A stretch of DNA of 64,000 bases from Linyphia triangularis (taxonomy: Eukaryota; Arthropoda; Arachnida; Araneae; Linyphiidae): contig OZ021726.1 in the NCBI GenBank assembly GCA_963978545.1, forward strand, positions 28,244,459 to 28,308,458. The letters run 5' to 3'. Shown here piece after piece: positions 24,401 through 37,385 of the stretch. How positions within the stretch are numbered: the stretch's first letter is position 1; the number at the start of each line of letters is the position of its first letter. The position numbers and the translations under genes were made by a program. The notes under the pieces are model-generated. The model ran no database searches. It was not told where the DNA came from and saw only the letters and a program-made list of their open reading frames with translations.

Positions 24401-27043
24401 AAAAAGTATAACGTAAGGGCAATTCTCTGATCTACGCACGAGACATTGTGACTCTTTATTCTACTCCTAAACTGATTATAATTTTAAAATTAGTATAAGC
24501 CTAGCAGTTGTGTTTTTTTAATATAATATTAGTTTGTTGGAAAGTTATATTGAAAAAATATTTGTTTTAATTAGGACAAGTATGCATATTATAACATCAA
24601 CGCAAGGGACAAGTCGATTTCCCGGTCATCGGTGGTTTAAAAAATGCTTATTTGATCGAGTTAAATTAATTATTTTTCCATGTAAATTTACCACAAATTA
24701 ATTATATATAAAACAAAAACATAACTTATAAATTCATTATAATTTTACATTTCTTTTTTTTCCATTTACAAAAAGAACGAAGAGCGAAAATGCTTCGAGC
24801 GTCATTCAGAAAATTGCACATATTATTTTTTACAACATTTTATTTAAATGATTCATAGATAACTCGAGGTTTTTTGGTGGTATTAAACAGCATTTTGGTT
24901 ATACCAGTTATATTTGTTTAATATAATATAAACAAAATTGTATCTAAACATTTTATATATATATTTATAATTTAACTTACCTTCAGTACGTTTGGTACCG
25001 AATTATGAGAACTTGAATTCGGTATTTTAAAAAGTATTACAGAGTTTATGAGATGAACTTCTTATAAATATAGCCCATATTTCAACCTCATTGTTGTGAA
25101 AAATATATAATTAATTTGGAACGTTACTCTTCTTGTTTTATTATCAAACCTCAGTTCTATAGTAGAAACTATTCCTTTGAAGTGATAGTTTACGTTTATT
25201 GAAGATAACTTTGCATCAGGCTGTTTGGTTTTGGAAACCTTCCAAATCTGTTATTTTCTACTGCCTTCTTTAAGTACTCCTATTGTCGAATAAAATAAAT
25301 GCATCACTCCGGATATCAATCAAATATATTTCAGTGGTAGTTAATTTATAGTTTATCAATTTAAAAGTAAGTTTATAATTATTTACACTTATAAAACGCA
25401 ATCAAATTATACTACTAACTTTATTTTTGTAAAATCAAAACTTCTGTAAAAAATTAATTTCTAAAACTATTTATTCCATTTCTTAGCAATTATATAATCT
25501 TCGCTCTTGAATATTAAGACCTTAAAAACTTACAATTTTTGTTACTTAATATGTTCTTCTATTTGTATAATACTTGCATTTGATACAATTTACTGCAATC
25601 AATATATTCATACTTCCTCTGATATCTTATTATATTTTTCATATAATTACTATAATTGTTGTTTTTGTTTAAAATTGACAAAAGTGAAGCATAATTTTTG
25701 TACTTAATGGATACTTATCGTACGCATAAATCAGCGTAAGTAATCTTAATTAAGCTATTTCTTTTTACAAATTATTTTAACTCTATTAAAATTAATGATC
25801 ACATAAATCAATTTATATTAATTTCTTTTTGAGAATGATAATTTATTATCATGATCCATCCTTTGCCGTAAGATATATTTAAAAAAAATATTTTAAATCT
25901 TGTTAATATCTTCAAAATTTGATAATTTTCTTTCTCTTAAGTTAAATTTTCAAAAAAGTGCAACTTTATTAGAAGTTGCAGCATCCATTATTATTTTCCT
26001 CAATTCTACTGATATCTGTGTACACACTATAGTTGCACCAATCTAATGCTAATAGAACACACCTAAGCACTGAGCCATTTAATAAATTTAACTCTATTAA
26101 TAATATAGACTAATTTAAAGCAAATGTAAATGCCACAAATATTTAATAAAGTAGTTCAGGGCTTATCCTTAAAATGTTTGGCTGTCTTACTACTAATAAT
26201 TTAATTTTAGATTTTATATTTCATATTGATAGGTAATTTTATAGTTGGTTAATGGAAGTAAATCAAATTTAGTTCTAAATGTTTCTATTTCTAAACTAAT
26301 ATTAAAAAGAAGGGTTTTTTTTGTTTGTTTTTAGAAATTTTTAGGGTGTCAGATAGTTTTCCTAGAAATTACATTTATTTTTCAACTTATTATACATACT
26401 TATTATATTCATCTAATCATTAATTTATTGTTTTAAAAATTATACGCATGGTCTTCAATGCTTGATTATATTCAGTGTAAGATCATCAAAAATAAAATAA
26501 AAGTAAAATATTAGTAGAGAAACTTTGATTTGAACGATAATGTATTGAAGAACTTTTTTTTCATAGAAAGCACATAAAATTCATAATTATTATAGTTATA
26601 CTAATAGTTAACTAGTTTAAAATTAACGAGCGACGTTTATTATAATGTTAGTGTGACGTCATAAGAATATAACCAAACTAATACAATTCATAGGTAAACA
26701 AACTGAAGCCCAATGAGTCAAAACGCTTTGATACATAATTATTTCTTAAATTTTTGGAAACATTTTCGATTATGATATGCTGAAAGCAATTTTTTTTTAT
26801 CTATGCAATTTGCCATTTACGATAATTTGATATTATACAATCGTTTGAAATTCAAAACTTTAGCCAAAACCGTGTGCCACAAATTTTACTCAAACAGCCG
26901 CATTGAAACACGTACAAATTATTATATTTTTAAACAATCATCGTAAAATATTATTAATGCTTTGCAAATTATTTTTTAAGCTACATGCGTTCCATCCAAA
27001 TATACATTATCTATTATGTATATTTTGAGAAACTCTAAATCGC
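24401..27043. other. AT-rich sequence downstream of the host gene, no gene seen
   Basis: Very AT-rich with A and T runs. Only short open frames without conserved residues. It could include distal 3' UTR of the coiled-coil gene. Confidence 0.5.
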
Positions 27044-27047
27044 TTAA

Positions 27048-27619
27048 GGGGAGTTGGTACCCTCTATACAGGTAATGTTAATTTGACATGTTTCATTCAC
27101 CTTTTTCTCAGAAAATAATTGACATAGAATTATAATTTTTTTCAGTGTATTTAGTAAACTCTTTTATTCTCTAAAGTGTGTTTTTGGTTGAAATTCATTT
27201 ACTTTTTTTTTTAAATGAATTTTCATGAAAGTCCCTCAAATTTGTGAAAAATCACATCTTTCTTTTGACGAATTAGGCCAGAACAAAAATATTTTTTAAA
27301 TTAACAACAAAATCTCACTTTAGTATTTACAGATACATAAAAAAAATGTGAGATTAAAACTTTAGACACATAGTTTGTGTAGTTTTTGGGAAAAAAGTGC
27401 ATGAGTAATGAAAAATGTAGTTTTGAGAAAAACGCATTTTAAAGAAAACTTTACCAATTTTAAGAGTTACGATTTTCGCCTTCTAAAAATTATTAAAAAT
27501 ACTTTTAAAGGAGGTATCATTATAAATAAGGTATCATTTTAAAAGAAATAATATAAATTTTAATGAACAATTATAAACTCAAAATCAATTTTTTATAAAT
27601 CCTAGGATACCACCTTCCC
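27048..27619. mobile_element. TTAA-target MITE, family B, copy 2
   Basis: The left end TTAA-GGGGAGTTGGTACC and right end GGATACCACCTTCCC-TTGA are inverted repeats, with one decayed base in the right target copy. The interior matches 22588-23150 (for example ATTGACATAGAA, AAAAACGCATTTTAAAGAAA). Length 572 bp, no coding sequence. Confidence 0.8.
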
Positions 27620-29328
27620 TTGATATAGAAATTGGTTGTTTTTAAAAATAAAAACTAACTGTTAACAGTAACTAAGTAACAGTAACAGTGACTAAGACAG
27701 ATAATGTATTTTTTTCGAAATTTATTTAGTTATATTATATTTATTCTTAAGTCATCACATACAGGAATCCTCTTTTTATTCATTTCACAAACATAGACAT
27801 AGTGTTTAAAAGCTCAATTTCCACATTTCCTTGTCACCATGGCGATATTTTCAATGATAAATGGTCACTACAGAACACTCTTCCATTAGGGTTACCAGAA
27901 ACTAATACGGTTTGTGGAACATAATTCTACTTAAGAATTATCTCTTTGAAGGCAAAATGATCACCGTTAGTGAATAGAAACATGTTAGAGCATCTAATTT
28001 CCAGATTTTCGGAATAATTTAGAACAGAGTTGGCAAATGTAATAAATATTATTCAGGTAGTTAAAAAGAAGCATTTTATAAAATATAACGGTTCATAAAA
28101 ACAATTGAAACGCACATTTTAATGATAAGTTAACTAATATAAAATATCTATCACAAACTTATTAATTCATTTTTATATATGTACATATATAATTTTATTA
28201 CATTATTGCAGTACTCAGTGAAAATAATTAAAAATTTATTATATGATAAGATCTTTTGAGAATGGGAAAAAAAATTACACAATAATGGCCTTTAACATAA
28301 ATCTAAAATAAATATATTTATAAACTTTTTAAGTGAATTTAAATTGAATTTTATTGTTTTTAAAAAAATTGCAATCGTAGTACAAGGACAACTACAAATG
28401 ACTCTACTACTCTGTCAAGTTTCAGTTAATCCTTAACTTATTTACCATAGTAATCATTAGTTCAGACACAAGGTTAAAATAAAATCGGAACATTTGAAAT
28501 CTCCAAATTTTTTAATTGATATTTTACAGCAAAAATGGAACTTCAAGTGATTAATTGAATGCAGTCAATGACCATTATTTCAATTTGGTATCATTATCCT
28601 CAGTAGCACAAATCCGCGGGAAAATATCGACACGACACTGACCAATCCCGATGTTGACCGTTGTAGACAGACAGTTGCTACAAATCTTGGCCGATTTCGC
28701 CCAGTGCTGGATAAAATATACTGGAAGCTTTGAAATGTGGATGCAGGTTTTTAAAATTGAAATATAGTGTTATAAGAAACGATGGAAGGGTAAAAAAATA
28801 TGTTTTGACACTTTTATTAAAAGAAAAATCGTGTAATTTAGAACTATGCTCGAGATCGTCATCGATTGGTCAATGTTCTCAGAGCCCTTGTCTCCAACAT
28901 TGGTCAATATAGCTGTGCTACCTGGAATCCTTTATAATTTTATGAGGCTTCCCTTCATCTACATTTGCCATCTCTGATTTAGTTCCGCCTTAACTGTACA
29001 TAAATGGGTGAAAACGCAAGTGTCCGACGCTTGCTTTAGCAGAAAATGCATTTCTGGATTGCTACTGTATTTCGAAAGCACCGGGTCACACTAAATGTGT
29101 TCTTTCTGTACTAGTAGTTGTCTTCACAGTTCACGGGAGCTTTACTTATTTTAAGCAGAAGTAAGTCACCTCCAAGCTACTTGTTACATTGACAGCACTT
29201 TTTTCTGGGGACCAAATAGAAAGACAATTTACTTCCTTCTACATTGCTATTACGCTTACAACTGACTCAGTGGAGTGTTCGGTGTTAGAATGTAGCTTTA
29301 GAACTAGACAGACATTTTCATATAGACT
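27620..29328. other. No gene supported; GC-richer from about 28590
   Basis: From 27620 to 28590 it is plain AT-rich DNA. From 28590 to 29328 GC rises and CpGs appear, and a GTAAGT donor-like site occurs near 29161 after AAGCAGAA. Every frame is stopped often. An untranslated first exon or an old element are both possible, and I cannot tell which. Confidence 0.35.
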
Positions 29329-29968
29329 GAGAGGCGACTGTATTTTAGGACCCCATCGAACATCATTCTGAATTTTTTATAGAAATTGAAGAAAAGGGAG
29401 TAGATTAAGAATCCACTGGTCTGCAGTGGCAAAAATGGCCGAAACTGGTCAAAAATTGTCTTTTAATTAGTTGAACTAAATCCAATTGCCAAATGCGTTG
29501 TAACTTGCCAAATATTGAGCATTTTTTATTATTTGGTAACCCTCACTCTTTAATTTTTAATTAAGAAGTTTGCAGACGATTCGGATGTGTGGCTATGGCT
29601 TACTTGCATCTTTCACAAATGAGCCAAATTGGCAATAAACATTACGTCACTAATGACGTAGCTGATGTCGCCAATTTGGCTTACTTACAAGTTTTCCGAT
29701 CCAGGGATCAGAAATCGTTTGCGCTTTTTCTCATTGAAAATCAAAATCAGTGGGTTTATCAGATGAAAAAGTTTGTTCGTTTTTTGGCAAGTTAGGACAT
29801 ATTTGGCAATCGAATTTCAGTTCAACTCATTCCAAGTCGATTTTTTATCATTTTCGGTCATTTTTGCCACGGCAAACCAGTGGATTCGTAATTTACTCAC
29901 TTTTTTACAATTTCTATAAAAAATTCAGAATGATGTTCAATGGGGTCCAAAAATTGCAGACGCCTCTC
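29329..29968. mobile_element. 640-bp concentric palindromic element
   Basis: The outer arms pair: GAGAGGCG (29329) with CGCCTCTC (29961), GGACCCCAT (29348) with ATGGGGTCC (29940), and a long stretch CATCATTCTGAATTTTTTAT with its complement ending near 29935. At the centre, GCCAAATTGGC (29623-29633) pairs with GCCAATTTGGC (29670-29680), and TACGTCA (29643-29649) pairs with TGACGTA (29654-29660) on the same axis (29651.5). The outer arms are centred about 3 bp off, which indels explain. No coding sequence. It fits a fold-back or long-TIR MITE. I found no certain target duplication. Confidence 0.8.
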
Positions 29969-30976
29969 GGACTAATAGGGGTACCGTTCGATTGGAAAGA
30001 ATGTTTAAAGAGCATCTATCATAAAAAGATTTTTTAAAAAATATTACATGGTTATGGATCATTGGTGAAGCCTATTTGGGTAATTCTAAGCATTATAGGT
30101 TCATATGGTCAAAATTTTCACGATAAGGGAAGTAACCCTGTTTTTCTAATATCCATTTTTAATTGTAGAATATTTATTTTCATACTTAGAGTTAAGTTTA
30201 GGAATTTTATAGAATAATGTAAGTAGTACTCAAAGAAATAAATATTATTAATTGGCATTTAGTGAAAGCCTATAGATTATTTTAATAATTTTGGAGATAT
30301 GTTCTGTCATACGTAATAGCTTTAAACTATATATATATAACTTTAATAGTATTGCGAAAGTGACGTACTTAATTGTGTTTATTTGATTAAGAACTTTTAT
30401 TATTAATGTTGTATATAGAATATTTATCTTCAAATTATGTATTATATGTTATAAATATATACTGTAAAGATTATGTAGGTTTTATTATAAGATTTTATAG
30501 AAAAAGTACTGTGCTTTAGGTACAACAATTATTTGTTAGAAATCTAATACTATCATAAATTGATATTTCTATACTTTTATTAATAAAAATATTTCACATC
30601 TTGCCCAAAATAGATTTTGCTTGCAATATCTTCTCAAAGTAAAATTTCATCATTATTTATTCTAAGATATGTGATTATTCGAGATATAAATTGTAAACCA
30701 AATTAATCTATTTGCAGAAATATTTATGGTTGTCCATGTATAAAATATTTATCCGTCAAGAAAATTTAAGACAAACTTTTTCTTAAAGATAGCAGATTTT
30801 AAGAATATAATGTAAAATAGTGCGTGAAAATGATGCTACTGCCACTGAGGACTTTCTAAATGGAAGTTGAGCAAATCAAATGTTGAGTTTGTTAAACAAG
30901 AGTTTTCTACGTGAATGTCGATTTTATCCAACGGTGCCCCTTGGACCTTCGTTCCTATTTGGTATGTAGCCTAGCA
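29969..30976. other. AT-rich sequence, nothing recognised
   Basis: No open frame with coding character and no repeat boundary seen. Confidence 0.55.
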
Positions 30977-31230
30977 TCAGCCAGAAAAACAAAACATATC
31001 AAGATCTTCCAACAACAGAGGTCTGGAATTAAATGTTGAGTTGAGTGGTTTTCTTTCTTCAGGAAAGATGTACCTATCGTCTGTTTTTTCAGGTTTTGGT
31101 GCTGGTCGTCCGCTTTCAATCCCCCAGTGGCATTTTTTGTCTACGTGAGTGGCATCAGGTGGCTTGGAATTTACAAAAATAGTATTCTTTAAATCCACAA
31201 ACAATGTAAAAGTAAAAAGTGCTTTAGAAT
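30977..31230 (-). CDS. Candidate last exon or coding relic, unknown family
   Basis: On the minus strand a frame opens directly after a TTTTTATAGCAG acceptor-like site and reads YSKALFTFTLFVDLKNTIF, then a Pro/Lys/Asp-rich segment with KCHWGIESGRPAPKPEKTDD and RKPLNSTFNSRPLLLEDLD. It ends FCFSG followed by TGA. The TGA lies just after a run of five T. Dropping one T would extend the frame by about nine residues, so a frameshifted relic is possible. GC and codon choice differ from the flanking AT-rich DNA. I recognise no domain. Transposon cargo or an old pseudogene is as likely as a host exon. Confidence 0.25.
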
Positions 31231-33980
31231 ACTGCTATAAAAATTCTACATTCTTACCTGTCATTTAATAAGTCAACTCCCCATATCAAATAAATCATTT
31301 CTTTTAAATTAAAAACTCCTATTTTATTAATGAATGAATTATTGCTATCTCTATTATTTAAATAATATTGTATTTGCAATTTACTAGGGGCAATGAATTT
31401 AGTAAATTTATAATCATTATAATAAAATTTTATCATAAACAATATTTAAAGCAAATAAAATTAAGAGGCTGAAAAGAAACATCTGGCATCAAGTTTATAC
31501 TATTTATAATATGGATGGGTTATTTAAACTACAAAATTAAAATGTTTATCTGATGAAAGTAAAAATTAAATTACTATTTCATACAGATAACAAATAAGAT
31601 GTCAATTTAGTTTGTACTATTATTCTTTATGTTTGTATTTTCATCCTAAAAGTCAACCAAGAAAACTGTTAGTAAAGATCTTTAAACAGATTCTTCTTGT
31701 TACTTCAAAACAATAAATAATATAGTATTTTGTTTAAAAATTTGCAGTCCACTAATACGTTTTGTTATGAATTTCACAATTGTATCAAGAAAAGTTTTAA
31801 ATAATTTTATAATTATTGCAGTTCAATAATTGGCGGGTTTTTTTTCGTTTTTTTTTTTTAATTTCGAAAGATCTAACAAGAAAAATATATCATTCAATTA
31901 TAGAATTTAAATATACTATACTTCTATCTTTTACAGATTGACAGATAGAGAAAAAATCATCTTCCACTAAAAATTTTTCGTTCATCTACATGCGATGCAT
32001 ATTTTAATACGTCTATTATATTAAAATAATAAGAAAAAAAAACTGAAAATATGTTAAAATATATATCATGGTGATTGCTTTGCACTTATGTAAACATAAA
32101 ATTATACTTCAAATAAATTATATTAAACTATGAAGTCCATGCATTAAAAACATATTGCCATACACAAAACTGTTCGGAAAACATGCTCACGGAGGTGGGA
32201 ATGAGAGGTGATATTAAAATTACATTAGCTGTTGGGGGTCCTAAAATGGGTTCTAAATATAATATCACCAAAACGTACGTATTTTGGTTAATCACGGCCA
32301 GAAAAATTAAAAAAAGTATAAAAACAAAAATGTATAGTTAATTTCTTTTTCAACTGTCACCCTATGCCACTCACGTTATGAAGTTCTGTCCGCTATGGTA
32401 CTATCACCTTGCTTTGTAAATAAAACAATGTTTCTGCTTGCATGCTTTTCAATTTCTACCAAATTTATTACAATTTACTATTACGTATTGGCTAGTTTGA
32501 TATTAAAATATTTTCAATGTTGTGCCGTTTTGTAAATGTATTTTAAATCATATGTTAAACAAAGACTCTTTAGCGTTTGAAAGAAGAATTTGAATTTTAA
32601 AAAGATTTTTTAAGAAAAATATATTTGGTGAAATATTGAACCTTTTAATAAATTTTAAAAATAAAAAAAATTTAAATATAATTTTAAAAATAATAAAATT
32701 ACACTTTAAAAATTCACGTTAAAATGCCAATTCTCCGAATTAAAATCTTATACTTTCATATACAAAACTGTTGGGAAAATATGCTTATGCAAAGACATAG
32801 TGTTAAATTTCCATTAACTGTTTTCGGAAAACTTAAAGGAAAATTCCCTTTTTTCTAAAACCCCATTTTCCAAATTCATTTAATCAAGCAAAATTCATTC
32901 CTATATTTTTTAAATAATTCTGAAGCTATATCTAGAAGAATATAAACTGAAATAGTATATTAATTTTACAAATTTAAATGGATTCAACACTAAATATTGA
33001 AACAAAACTGTAAAGCAAGTTATCACGAAAATTAAGACTAGTTAATTACTTAGTATTAATATTTACACGTTGAATTTATTTTTGTGCAAAATCAATGAGA
33101 ATTTACGCTTTGAAAAATTATCTTTTCCAAACCTATTTTTGTGCCCGCACAGACAATCTCAATTGTACTCATATGCATCCAAGATTTTCTCTTTTAACAT
33201 AATGATAGATTTGGAGTTATCTTTTAAATATTGCTTAGTAATTATGCATGAAATACATTAAAAAAAAGGCATAAAATAATTATGCATAAAATACATGGAA
33301 AAGGCTTTTAACATGTTTACTCCAATTTATTCTGTTATTTATGATTTTAAATCATGGATTAAAATTGATAAAATTAAGTAAAAAATATGGGAATTAAATT
33401 CACATAAAATATATAGGAACATGCTGTACCTTTGAGAAATTTTCAATTTTTAAAAAGTCTACGCTTTAATATTTTAAAACTTATTAATGCGGCTCTTGAA
33501 TTTAACGAGTTTGTACGATTCTGAGAATTTTATATATCCCATTTGAAGTAAAATGTAAAATATTTTATATTTAAAAATGTACAACATCCTAATCAAAAAG
33601 TATAACGTAGCATTATACCTTTTTTGGAATATACATTTGATCATTTAATTAACGAAAATCATAGAAAAATACGTTCAGTTTAAGAATAATTGTACTACAT
33701 AAAATTTAAAAAATTCGGCAACAGATATTGTTTTAATAATAAATATAATAAAAAACACAAATAATTATGTTACATTTTATATATCTTAAATAATAGATCC
33801 TCATCTTTAATTAACTTTAATAACAACCTGAAATAAAAATAAACTGAAAGTAAAAATCGAATATAATAAAAAAGTTTGAATTGCAATCTTACGAGATTTT
33901 AAAGGAGTGTTATAATACGACCAATCACTAATGACAGTAAGGCACAAAACCTGATCTTAAATTCAAAATAATAAAGTTCT

Positions 33981-34013
<33 letters not shown>

Positions 34014-35805
34014 CCTATTTTATGCAAAGATTTACAAAGATTTCCAGGATATTTTTTAAATGTATGATTGATTTAAAAAAAATTATGGTTTTTTAGTTAA
34101 AAAAATAAATAAAACTTAGCTCCCACAAAAGTACTAAATCATATATTTACCGCTAATTTTTCTTTGCATAACTTAGTCTCATTATCTCTGAAAACAATTA
34201 TTGTCAAAAGTACAACTGTTGTTCCTAAATACAATTCAACCTAAATAAAGGTTTTTTCCATTTTTTAAACAAGCAAATAAATATAAGGTTCAACTTTTTA
34301 CAAATGCCAAGAGTCGTTGTTTTATAGTTACATTAAAACCATATTAATGTGGCTTTTAAATAAATAAAGCCATAGAGCACCTTATATATGTACTGTATAT
34401 GCCAAAGTATAAGCAAATATACTTTTTTTAAAAGATTTCAGCACTTAAACTACCCTACGTGCCTCTGTATATACATATATATATAAACAAAATAATTGTG
34501 TATGAAAGTATTTGAAGTATTACATATATGTTGATACTTGTGTATGTATATGTATATATCCCTCAAATATATAAACCACAATCACAAAAATATATTCAGA
34601 TTGCTGCAATATATGTTTATGTACTATCAATCTTTTATTAGAAATATGCGTCATGATAATTTGATGTATCTTTTTTTCACTATTCGCTTAGAAAAGAATA
34701 TGGAAATAAAATTAGTTCTCGAATATTGTTTTTGAATGAGTTTTAAATTTTTGTACTAATGTTTGTTTAATCATTACATAAAATTCTAAATTATCTTTCT
34801 GTAATTGAAAAACCAAATTAATTACCAAATTATTTAATTAAGACATTTTGAAATGCAATCAACTAAAATTACATTAAATAAATTTAATTATTTAAATTTG
34901 AAATAAACATTACGTTTGCTTAAAAACTTTACTTATCAATTCAGAAAAATTCATATCTTAAGGCAATAACTCATACTTGAGAAAATTTAACCATTGATAT
35001 TTTAAAATTTACTTTTGTGATTATTTACCCAAATTTGGTCAATGAGAAAGTATCTCATTATTAAATTTTAACATTTGACTTAAGAAAAAGAAATAACTAT
35101 GCACTCTTCGAAAATAAATACAACTAATTAGTTAACTAAATCATCGATATTTTTCAATTAATGAAATCTAAAATTTTTGTGGAATAATAACCTTTTTAAA
35201 ATAAATAATTTAATAACAACAATTTAATAAATAATTAATAATAAATCGCTTAAATTTTCCAGAATATAATTAAATTTTTAAAAACATTACGTGCATCTGC
35301 TTAACTGAATTCAATCAAAATACTTTAATTAACCAATGAACTTTTATTTATTTATTCAAACTGTATTAAAATACACTTTAATATTATAATATAATTTATT
35401 CAAACATATTATTTCATTTTATAGTTTAACACAATTTTAATAACAACTTATAGAAGATTAATTTGTTCATAACAAATACTTATTTTCTATCTCACTCACT
35501 CCCACCTTGAAGTTAGCTCGCTTTTACTGTATTGTTATTCCATGATGTTTCTTGTTATATGTGACACCACCACTGCTGCACTGTCAAATATTGTAGCAAT
35601 CGATGTTATGTGAGGTCCAATATTGTTGCTTTGTTTCCTTGAGTAAAAAATGACACTGTATTTTATCACCTATTTGCTTGACTTTCTTCTTATCTTGATG
35701 GGAATACACTATGTCCAAATGTGTACCTGCTTGTGGATTTTGGAATCAAATAAAATTTACTTTTTACTTTAATTTGCGGTTATTTTTCATTTAAAGAAAC
35801 ACAAA
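31231..35805. other. AT-rich sequence, no gene supported
   Basis: Extremely AT-rich. A poly-T tract lies at 33986-34013. Two loosely similar segments begin CAAAACTGTTCGGAAAACAT at 32166 and CAAAACTGTTGGGAAAATAT at 32764. The block 35500-35760 is less AT-rich, and one minus-strand frame of about 50 codons there (containing YSHQDKKKVKQIGDKIQCHF) is open but ends in stops on both sides. No family was recognised. Confidence 0.5.
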
Positions 35806-36281
35806 AGGGTGTGCCAAAAAGTACTAACACATTTAAAAAAATAAAATTACAAAACACTGGATTAAGATAGAAGTATGCCGTTTACTGTATTCATCTTATA
35901 AAACTACAGAATTTTATACCATAAACTTTCAAAACTAGTTACAATTTCATCAGCAGATGGCTCTGTTGATTGAAAAAACTTATAAAAGTGGGCTAAACAT
36001 GTTGCACAAGCTATAAAAGGACGTTTTCAAAATAACTACCAATTTCAGTAACAGCCTGACGCAATTGAAACGTCGTTTTGTACTTTATACAACATGCCTA
36101 GACACGATTTTATTAGTGTTTTCAAACAGCGCCATCTTTTGGGGAACTTTGTTACTATTTTTGAAAAATTATAAATAAAATCTGTAATTTTCCAAGTAGA
36201 TGGCTGCAAACGATACATTTCTATCGTCTCTAACATTTTTTGGTTATTTTTCAAATGGGTATGTTCGTTTTAAGACACCTT
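35806..36281. mobile_element. MITE with about 35-bp terminal inverted repeats
   Basis: The left end reads GGTGTGCCAAAAAGTACTAA then CACATTTAAAAAAATAA. The right end, on the opposite strand, reads GGTGTCTTAAAACGAACATA then CCCATTTGAAAAATAA. These are diverged copies of one terminal repeat. The interior is non-coding, with two similar short motifs CAGATGGCTC and TAGATGGCTGC. No clear target duplication, so the superfamily is open. Confidence 0.6.
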
Positions 36282-36775
36282 GTAAAAACAATGTAAATGT
36301 CTAACTTGAAAAAATAGTAAATATTTAATTATATGATTTTAGAAGTTATTCCAAACTAAAGAAAATTGGCTTGTTGGGGAAATTTGACGACTATGGTTTA
36401 TTTGATTTAAAGAACTTTAAAGACCTTTGATTCACCATATAGTTCTTTTACATGCATAGACTAAATCAATTTCAAAATACATAGTACTACTTACATTAAA
36501 TACTATTGACAATGGGTGTATACATATTATACTACATTAGAAACTTTGTCAAAATGTTTCCCTTTTCTTCTAATTTCTTTTACAAATATTTCATGATCTC
36601 AAAAATAGTTACAAAGTTTAAAATATATCATGTTATGTAAACATCCATTGTTAATTGGGTTTGAATGGGGTAAAATTAAAAAAAAAAAAAAAAAAAATCT
36701 TTATCGTAGGCCAATAAGAGGGAATTGCTTTTACATGGAAATTCAGGGTTAGGGTGGGTGTATTAATGGGGATCT

Positions 36776-36917
36776 GTGCAGCAGTGAACTTTTAAAGAAA
36801 AAACCAGCCTATTCTTGTGTAGCAATGAATCTTTTAGTGACTAAAGCAAGTCAGTGCTTGCATAGCAAATGAAACGTTTAGCGAGCAAAGCTAACCTGAT
36901 TCGCGGAGCTTCAAAAG
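36776..36917. repeat. Diverged 43-bp tandem array
   Basis: Successive units begin GTGCAGCAGTGAACTTTTAA (36776), GTGTAGCAATGAATCTTTTA (36817), GCATAGCAAATGAAACGTTT (36860) and a partial GCGGAGCTTCAAAAG (36903). Spacing is 41, 43 and 43 bp. Confidence 0.6.
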
Positions 36918-37254
36918 TTAAGACTTACACTCATTAACACGTCTGCGCAGCGCAAGGCCACACTAGTTGCTTTAATTCCTCATAAACTGTGAACGTTCAT
37001 ATATTTATTTTCTGAAAAAAATAATAAATATATTTGTTTAGCCTTATAGAATTCTCGTGAATTTAATTTAAATATGCAGTACAATAGGCAAACGATATTA
37101 ATCAATTCCATCGTTACCCATTAAAATCCCCACAAATTGCCTTGAGCAAAAGATATCTCAATCTTGAAGCTCGACTTAAAATAAATCCCTATAGTAAGAC
37201 GGATTCACGCGCATCACTTTTTTAAACTAAGATTAGTAAGCAGAGAATTCCCTC

Positions 37255-37385
37255 CGATGACAAAATCTAACCTCATTTGCATAATGCTAATGTGTTACGA
37301 AGAAGTATTCTACTTTATCCTTAACTTTTTCCCTTTCCCTACAACACGTTGCAATTACGTTAACTGACGAAAAGTTGACGCGAAA
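37255..37385. repeat. Dispersed repeat block (partner at 60505-60620)
   Basis: CATTTGCATAATGCTAATGT, then GAAGTATTCTACTT, and CACGTTGCAATTACGTTAAC then TGACGAAAAGT match 60517-60616 in the same order and orientation with few changes. The similarity continues weakly downstream. No coding sequence. Confidence 0.7.
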
